Shown one piece after another: positions 6,350 through 10,311 of a DNA stretch of 10,311 nt. The stretch is taken from NCBI GenBank assembly GCA_903959115.1, contig CAJBVU010000240.1:1-10311 (forward strand). The letters are read 5' to 3'. Both the position numbers and the translations under genes were made by a program. Origin of the DNA: an uncultured Bacteroidota bacterium. Lineage in GTDB: Bacteria > Bacteroidota > Bacteroidia > NS11-12g > UBA955. The notes beneath the pieces are model-generated. The model saw only the letters and a list, made by a program, of their open reading frames with translations, ran no database searches and was not told the DNA's origin. Each line of letters starts with the position of its first letter. The first letter of the stretch is position 1.

Positions 6350-7075
6350 ATGAAATGGTTTGAATCTTGGTTTGATACGGCATATTACCATGCCTTGTAT
6401 GCTCATCGAAACGATGCGGAGGCAATGGCGTTTATGGATGCACTGGTGGGTTATTTGCGTTTGGAGTCGGGTGCAAAGGTAATTGATGTGGCTTGTGGTA
6501 AGGGACGACATGCTGCGCATTTGGCCGAGTTGGGCATGGATGTGCTTGGGTTTGATTTGAGCGAAAACAGTATAGAGCAGGCCAAGTTGTTGAATCGAGA
6601 TGGGGCGACATTTGTTTGTCATGACATGCGAGAGGATTTTCCTCAGCAGGGGTTTCATGCGGTATTTAATTTGTTTACCAGTTTTGGCTACTTTGATAAT
6701 TCGCAGGAGGATGAGCGGGTGCTTCAAAATATGCACGATGCGTGTTTGTCGGGGGGATTCGTAATTCAAGATTATTTGAATTCATCGCCTGTTTTGACGC
6801 AGTTGCCACAGGAAGATTTCATTGAGCGTGGCGGATATCGTTTTAAAACTAGGAAACATCAAACAGAAAATCACATCGTAAAGGATATCGAGGTGAGGGA
6901 TGGCGATGCGGTTCATGCGTTCCAAGAGCGGGTTAGGATATTTTCAAAAGATGATTTGGAGAATTTGCATCGCAAGGCGGGGCTAGAGGTGATTGCGGTA
7001 TTTGGCGATTACCATTTGGGCGCCTTTGATGAGAAAACTTCGCCAAGGATTGTGTTGGTTTCCAAGAAAAGTTGA
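6350..7075 (+). CDS. Class I SAM-dependent methyltransferase
   Basis: A cytoplasmic methyltransferase of 241 residues; the substrate is not evident. The SAM-binding motif I is VIDVACGKGRHA (44-55), followed by the acidic end of strand beta-2 at GFDLSENSIEQA (67-78) and motif-like blocks CHDMRED (90-96) and AVFNLFTSFGYF (104-115). The N terminus WFESWFDTAYYHALYAHR is typical of a Bacteroidota group annotated only as class I methyltransferase. The frame is open further upstream, to 6185, but that part is antisense to the sigma gene; the ATG at 6350 gives the expected family N terminus and follows a -7 element. The PAP2 gene begins 12 bases after its stop, so they probably share a transcript. 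A role with the phosphatase in lipid or quinone chemistry would be speculation. Confidence 0.9.
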   Translation: MKWFESWFDTAYYHALYAHRNDAEAMAFMDALVGYLRLESGAKVIDVACGKGRHAAHLAELGMDVLGFDLSENSIEQAKLLNRDGATFVCHDMREDFPQQGFHAVFNLFTSFGYFDNSQEDERVLQNMHDACLSGGFVIQDYLNSSPVLTQLPQEDFIERGGYRFKTRKHQTENHIVKDIEVRDGDAVHAFQERVRIFSKDDLENLHRKAGLEVIAVFGDYHLGAFDEKTSPRIVLVSKKS

Positions 7076-7087
7076 TCTTCGCTAACG

Positions 7088-7660
7088 ATGTTGTTTGTAT
7101 TGGATTTTTTTGATCGCGACTTATTTGTTCTGATTAATCAGCGATGGGCGTCTACTTCGTTGGATCCGATGATGGTCTTTTTGAGCAGCAAATGGGCATT
7201 TATCCCATTGTATATTGTATTTTTAGGACTATTTATCAAGCAGTTTGGAAAGAAGTTTTGGATACCCACTTTGCTTACGCTGAGTTCTTTTGGGCTGGCG
7301 GATAGCATCAGCTCTAGGATTTGTAAGCCACTTTTTGCCAGGGTTAGGCCTGCATGGGAAGAATCCTTACACCCGAGAACGCCAAATGGATTGCCGGGCA
7401 GTAAATACGGATTTGTTAGTAGTCATTCTGCCAATTCGTTTGCAGTGTTTAGTACAGCGATGATGCTTTTGGGTTTGGGACGACGGCCGCGTTTGGCTTT
7501 GATGTATTTGGCTTCTTGCATTGCGTATTCGCGCGTGTATTTGGGGGTTCACTATGTTGGCGATGTGTTTTTTGGTGCGTTGCTGGGGTTAGCGATTGCC
7601 TACGGGATGCTAAGGCTTTATCGGAATTGGATTCTGCCCAAAGGTTGGATGACAACGTAG
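7088..7660 (+). CDS. PAP2-family membrane phosphatase (lipid or undecaprenyl pyrophosphate phosphatase-like)
   Basis: A 190-residue integral membrane phosphatase. All three active-site motifs of the PAP2 superfamily are present: KPLFARVRP (K80 to P88, the K-x6-RP motif), SSHS (111-114, in place of PSGH, with catalytic H113) and SRVYLGVHYVGD (148-159, SR-x5-H-x3-D with nucleophile H155). About five or six hydrophobic spans surround them, for example 28-50, 58-72, 117-130, 138-147 and 158-178. Members of this size remove phosphate from undecaprenyl pyrophosphate or other lipid phosphates at the outer face of the inner membrane; the exact substrate cannot be told from sequence. It starts 12 bases after the methyltransferase stop, and no separate promoter is seen in that gap. 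Confidence 0.9.
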   Translation: MLFVLDFFDRDLFVLINQRWASTSLDPMMVFLSSKWAFIPLYIVFLGLFIKQFGKKFWIPTLLTLSSFGLADSISSRICKPLFARVRPAWEESLHPRTPNGLPGSKYGFVSSHSANSFAVFSTAMMLLGLGRRPRLALMYLASCIAYSRVYLGVHYVGDVFFGALLGLAIAYGMLRLYRNWILPKGWMTT

Positions 7661-7674
7661 TTTTTCCGCCGAGG

Positions 7675-7686
7675 CTGATCAATCAG
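7675..7686. promoter_or_regulatory. Short palindrome upstream of enoyl-CoA hydratase
   Basis: CTGAT-CA-ATCAG is a perfect inverted repeat in the 45-base gap between the PAP2 stop and the enoyl-CoA hydratase start, eight bases before a possible -7 element. As RNA the loop would be too tight unless it opens to a four-base loop, so a DNA operator is as likely as a weak hairpin. Twelve-base palindromes also arise by chance. Confidence 0.3.
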
Positions 7687-7693
7687 AAAATAG

Positions 7694-7701
7694 TAACTTC
7701 G
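7694..7701 (+). promoter_or_regulatory. Possible -7 promoter element for enoyl-CoA hydratase
   Basis: TAACTTCG followed by C differs from TAnnTTTG at one position. It ends only four bases before the ATG at 7706, so a transcript from it would start at or very near the start codon. It may instead be chance, with the gene read from the methyltransferase promoter. Confidence 0.4.
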
Positions 7702-7705
7702 CGCT

Positions 7706-8485
7706 ATGTCTTATGAATTTATTTTGGTCGATGCCCAAGTGGCGCCGTACGTAGCAAAGATTCAATTGAATCGTCCCAAGGAATTGAATGCATTGAATTT
7801 GCAGCTCATGGGGGAGATTCGGGATGCTTTGTTGATGTTGGATGCCGACGATTCGGTTCGTGCGATTGTGATTACGGGAAATGAAAGGGCGTTTGCGGCG
7901 GGGGCGGATATTAAGCAGATGGCAGGAAGAACGGCGGTTGATATGTTGAAAATTGACCAGTTTTCTACGTGGGATAGCATTCGTAAAACGAAAAAGCCAA
8001 TCATTGCAGCGGTGTCGGGATTTGCCTTAGGCGGCGGATGCGAACTTTGTATGTTGTGCGATATGATTGTGGCCAGTGAAACGGCACAATTTGGTCAGCC
8101 CGAAATCAATATTGGTGTGATGCCGGGTGCGGGTGGAACGCAGCGTTTGACAAGAGCGGTGGGTAAGGTTAGGGCAATGGAAATGGTGTTGACGGGTAAG
8201 TTTATCAGTGCGGAGGAGGCGAAAGCGGCTGGGTTGATTAATAAGATCGTACCGGTAGAATTGTATTTGGACGAGGCCATTAAATTGGCTTCAGATATCG
8301 CGGGGAAATCGCCCATTGCGGTTCAGATGGCCAAGGAGAGTGTCTTGAAGGCGTTTGATTCGCATTTGCAAGAGGGATTGTATTTTGAGCGTAAGAACTT
8401 TTATATGTTGTTTGCAACGGAGGATCAGAAGGAAGGGATGGCGGCATTTGTTGAAAAGCGTAAGCCTGATTTCAAGGGTAAGTAA
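7706..8485 (+). CDS. Short-chain enoyl-CoA hydratase (crotonase family)
   Basis: Hydrates 2-trans-enoyl-CoA to 3-hydroxyacyl-CoA in fatty-acid or amino-acid breakdown. The 259-residue protein aligns over its length with mitochondrial-type enoyl-CoA hydratase. Both catalytic glutamates are present, E113 in GGGCELCMLCDMI and E133 in GQPEINIGVMPGAGGTQRL (rat E144 and E164). The oxyanion-hole positions fall at A67 in AFAAGADIK and G110. The C-terminal KRKPDFKGK is typical of the family. Both glutamates separate it from MenB at 2817-3638, which shares the fold but does a different reaction. The start gives a normal N terminus (MSYEFILVDA). It follows the PAP2 gene by 45 bases, a gap holding a palindrome and a possible -7 element. 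Downstream lie a structured stretch and a strong bidirectional terminator. Fine substrate preference, such as crotonyl- or branched-chain CoA, cannot be told. Confidence 0.93.
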   Translation: MSYEFILVDAQVAPYVAKIQLNRPKELNALNLQLMGEIRDALLMLDADDSVRAIVITGNERAFAAGADIKQMAGRTAVDMLKIDQFSTWDSIRKTKKPIIAAVSGFALGGGCELCMLCDMIVASETAQFGQPEINIGVMPGAGGTQRLTRAVGKVRAMEMVLTGKFISAEEAKAAGLINKIVPVELYLDEAIKLASDIAGKSPIAVQMAKESVLKAFDSHLQEGLYFERKNFYMLFATEDQKEGMAAFVEKRKPDFKGK

Positions 8486-8531
8486 GAGTAGGTTTCTACC
8501 GTGAAATTTCTGGTCACGGGAAAGATTACTC
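8486..8531 (+). other. Imperfect extended hairpin right after enoyl-CoA hydratase stop
   Basis: Three paired blocks nest within this stretch: GAGTA (8486-8490) with TACTC (8527-8531), TTTC (8493-8496) with GAAA (8520-8523), and CCGTGA (8499-8504) with TCACGG (8514-8519), around a nine-base loop. Small internal loops separate the blocks. It begins at the first base after the stop codon and precedes the main terminator by about 27 bases. It lacks a T tract, so it is not itself a terminator; it could protect the 3' end of the mRNA, or be chance. Confidence 0.4.
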
Positions 8532-8558
8532 GTAGCCTGTTTTTGGAATGGTTAGATA

Positions 8559-8603
8559 ATAAAAAGAGAGGGCCTCGTCGTTGACGAGGCCCTCTCTTTT
8601 TAT
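8559..8603. terminator. Strong bidirectional intrinsic terminator
   Basis: A perfect 21-bp stem: ATAAAAAGAGAGGGCCTCGTC (written here as two parts, ATAAAAAGAG then AGGGCCTCGTC, 8559-8579) pairs with 8583-8603 around the three-base loop GTT. The A tract on one arm and T tract on the other give a U-rich end in both directions, as needed between the convergent enoyl-CoA hydratase (plus) and Omp28-like (minus) genes. The inner stem GGCCTCGTC matches the terminators at 1433 and 3687. Confidence 0.95.
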
Positions 8604-8631
8604 GTGAATTCCCGTTGGAGGGAAATCGAAA

Positions 8632-9573
8632 TTATTTAACGTCAGCGTATACTGTGTTAACCAAGTAGTATGGCTTAACAGTATCATTAACTTTTCTCCA
8701 AACAGCGATAACTACGCCAGTGTTTGCTGGATTCCAGTTCCACCATGGCAAGCCAAAAGTAGCGTATTTGTCTTTTACTGCTTGAGGAATACCACTGAAT
8801 TTCCAAGAGATTGTTTTTTCAACTTCTGCATTCACAGCAGGGCTAGTCATAGAGGCAGCCGTTGAAAAAGCAACTGGAGCACCAGCAGCGTTGGTCAATG
8901 CAGAAGCACGGATTACGCGCTCATGGGCTGTAGATACATCTCCAGAACCTGTAACGGTTTGTAATGCAGTAACAGATTTTTCAACAATAAATGCAGAAAT
9001 ATAATAATCACTTCCAGCTTCAGGAGCGAAAGCTTTCAATTTGTATTTGATGCTCAAATCTTGACCGCTTGCAGAAGCGCTAGCAGCTACACCGATTTCA
9101 ACTGGGATAGAGTTTGCGTTTGTAGCGTTGTTTTGAATATCAGCCAATTTGATGTTACTGCTACCAATCAATGAGTTATTCAACCAAAAAGTTGGGATTG
9201 AATACTGACCCGTAGATGGATCTAGGTTAGAAACAGTAGTCAACAATTGCGAAGCGAAAGGAGCAATGAACAATGTATCGTTGTTAGACTTTGTCCACAT
9301 TGGAACCAAACGAGAAGAAGAAGAAGAATGGTAATCTACTGGTACGATATTGTCGATATCGTTTGCAGCAACCAATTTCTTAAATTCTGGCATTGCGTAA
9401 AGACCGCAAGGACCACACCAAGTAGCAGTGTGATAAACTACCAAAGAACGTTGTTTCTTGGCAACGGTTAAAGCGGCTGCAGTTGAACCACCATCTGGGT
9501 TCTCTGGCTTACAGCTCTGCATCATTCCAGCCAATCCGGCAGCAACGACAGCTAAAAGGAGTAATTTTTTCAT
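8632..9573 (-). CDS. Omp28-related lipoprotein with thioredoxin-like CGPC site
   Basis: A secreted, probably lipid-anchored 313-residue protein. The N terminus MKKLLLLAVVAAGLAGMMQSC is a signal peptide ending at C21; the lipobox is weak (MQSC) but C21 is followed by a short unstructured, charged segment as in Bacteroidota lipoproteins. A thioredoxin-fold domain follows with W52 and the redox pair C53 and C56 (CGPC) and a likely cis-proline at SIPTFWLNN. The second half (about 165-313) is a beta-rich domain of the Omp28-related type found behind such thioredoxin domains. Apart from the anchor cysteine, the CGPC pair holds the only cysteines, which supports a disulphide role. Codon choice favours GCT/GCA, AAC, GTT and ACT and avoids the GCG, GGG and TTG codons heavy in neighbouring genes, suggesting high expression. 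The leader is very A-rich. Exact partner and function are unknown. Confidence 0.85.
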   Translation of the reverse strand: MKKLLLLAVVAAGLAGMMQSCKPENPDGGSTAAALTVAKKQRSLVVYHTATWCGPCGLYAMPEFKKLVAANDIDNIVPVDYHSSSSSRLVPMWTKSNNDTLFIAPFASQLLTTVSNLDPSTGQYSIPTFWLNNSLIGSSNIKLADIQNNATNANSIPVEIGVAASASASGQDLSIKYKLKAFAPEAGSDYYISAFIVEKSVTALQTVTGSGDVSTAHERVIRASALTNAAGAPVAFSTAASMTSPAVNAEVEKTISWKFSGIPQAVKDKYATFGLPWWNWNPANTGVVIAVWRKVNDTVKPYYLVNTVYADVK

Positions 9574-9685
9574 ATTAGTTTTTTTTCAATTTTTGTTAGG
9601 AAAGCGAATTAACACCATTTTGGACATAATAACAACTTTTTTCGACCTGTAAATGTGTGAAAACGCAAACAACTGACGTGTGTAT
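9574..9685. other. Intergenic control region between divergent Omp28-like and flippase genes
   Basis: It must hold the leader and promoter of the leftward lipoprotein gene. The leader next to its ATG is nearly all A on the minus strand, which in this phylum takes the place of a Shine-Dalgarno site. A minus-strand TTG followed 21 bases later by TAATTCGC could be a weak -33/-7 pair, but the match is poor. I see no ORF, RNA gene or strong hairpin. Confidence 0.5.
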
Positions 9686-9693
9686 TACCTTTG
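9686..9693 (+). promoter_or_regulatory. Bacteroidota -7 promoter element for flippase gene
   Basis: TACCTTTG followed by C matches TAnnTTTG exactly and ends five bases before the ATG at 9699. The usual start site five to seven bases downstream would fall on the start codon, so the transcript may have almost no leader. No clear TTG -33 element is visible. Confidence 0.65.
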
Positions 9694-9698
9694 CTTTT

Positions 9699-10311
9699 AT
9701 GTCGGGGATTATTGCCAAAAATAGCTTTTGGGCATCCATTGTAAATTACAGTGGGAGTTTGGTGGGGTTATTTACGACATTTTATTTATTTCCCTTGGTG
9801 TTTACCACGAGTGAAAATGGGGTTTTTCGTCTGTTTATTGAGATGGGTGCTTTGTTGGCTGGTGTGGCTCAGTTGGGTACGGGATATTCGATTTGGAAGT
9901 TTTTTCCGCGGTTTAAAAATGAAAATGGCCATAATGGTGTCGGGTTTTGGTTGTTGTTGATTCCTGCCATTGGTTTTTTATTCGTCGCATTATTATTACT
10001 AACCGGACAATCTTGGGTGGTGGCGTATTTGGGGAAGAATTCCGGTGATTTTTTGCCCTACTACCATTGGTTGATACCCTTTGTATTCTTCTTCGTATTC
10101 AATACGGTATTCGAGATCTTTTCGGCATCGCTCGGAAAAATCGTGTTTGCCTCATTCTTAAGGGAAAATGTAGTGCGCATCCTTTTGGGATTGTTGGGAT
10201 GGCTTTATTATATAGGGAAAGTGGATTTTGGCCAGACCATGCATAGCATTGCCGCTGTTTATGCGGTAGTCATGGTGTTGAATTTTTGGTTTGTGATCAA
10301 GAATACAAAGC
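9699..10311 (+). CDS. Polysaccharide/lipid flippase-like membrane protein (MOP superfamily), 3' end cut by window
   Basis: The first 204 codons of an integral membrane protein that runs off the right edge with no stop codon. The N terminus MSGIIAKNSFWASIVNYSGSLVG with the following FYLFPLVFTTSENGVFRLF block and the stretch AGVAQLGTGYSIWKFFPRFK (54-73) is typical of Wzx-like oligosaccharide flippases, which move lipid-linked glycans across the inner membrane. Hydrophobic segments are seen at about 13-35, 45-62, 82-102, 121-141, 157-172 and 184-200, giving six of an expected 12-14 spans. The complete protein should be about 450-500 residues. The start is fixed by the first ATG after the -7 element and by the family N terminus. 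The substrate cannot be inferred from this half. Confidence 0.85.
   Translation, partial: MSGIIAKNSFWASIVNYSGSLVGLFTTFYLFPLVFTTSENGVFRLFIEMGALLAGVAQLGTGYSIWKFFPRFKNENGHNGVGFWLLLIPAIGFLFVALLLLTGQSWVVAYLGKNSGDFLPYYHWLIPFVFFFVFNTVFEIFSASLGKIVFASFLRENVVRILLGLLGWLYYIGKVDFGQTMHSIAAVYAVVMVLNFWFVIKNTK

Noticed and set aside
6338..6769. A 143-codon open frame on the minus strand
   Set aside because: Antisense to the methyltransferase, very basic, with no domain. The methyltransferase carries an intact SAM motif in the other frame.

Overview
The window comes from a member of the phylum Bacteroidota; I cannot fix the class from sequence alone. Evidence: several genes are preceded by the TAnnTTTG -7 promoter element of this phylum; Shine-Dalgarno sites are absent and leaders are A-rich; DnaJ has a reduced zinc finger; MenB points to menaquinone respiration; there is an Omp28-like thioredoxin lipoprotein; and there is an ECF sigma / single-span membrane protein / outer-membrane barrel gene set. 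Base composition is moderate, and there are no rRNA or tRNA genes, insertion sequences, CRISPR arrays or phage genes. It reads as ordinary chromosomal backbone.

Layout. (1) 1-1384, plus strand: the 3' end of grpE and complete dnaJ, five bases apart, a chaperone operon cut by the left edge. (2) 1433-1463: a strong hairpin between convergent dnaJ and icd. (3) 1546-3638, minus strand: icd (eukaryotic-type NADP isocitrate dehydrogenase) and menB (dihydroxynaphthoyl-CoA synthase), each with its own -7 element. (4) 3687-6278, minus strand: a three-gene unit read as ECF sigma factor, anti-sigma-like protein with one membrane span, and small outer-membrane beta-barrel protein with a coiled-coil-like periplasmic segment, closed by a terminator. 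(5) 6350-8485, plus strand: class I methyltransferase and PAP2 lipid phosphatase 12 bases apart, then a catalytically complete enoyl-CoA hydratase. (6) 8559-8603: a 21-bp bidirectional terminator. (7) 8632-9573, minus strand: an Omp28-related lipoprotein with a CGPC thioredoxin site, apparently highly expressed. (8) 9699 to the right edge, plus strand: the first 204 codons of a polysaccharide flippase-like membrane protein.

How the genes relate. GrpE and DnaJ are partners of DnaK. Icd belongs to the TCA cycle and MenB to menaquinone synthesis; their adjacency looks like neighbourhood rather than a pathway. The sigma/anti-sigma/barrel unit is the only locus that looks like a self-contained signalling device. 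No clearly novel large system is present. The items most worth a second look are that trio, a shared hairpin core in all three terminators, the back-to-back promoter at 6310-6329, and -7 elements lying almost on top of two start codons.
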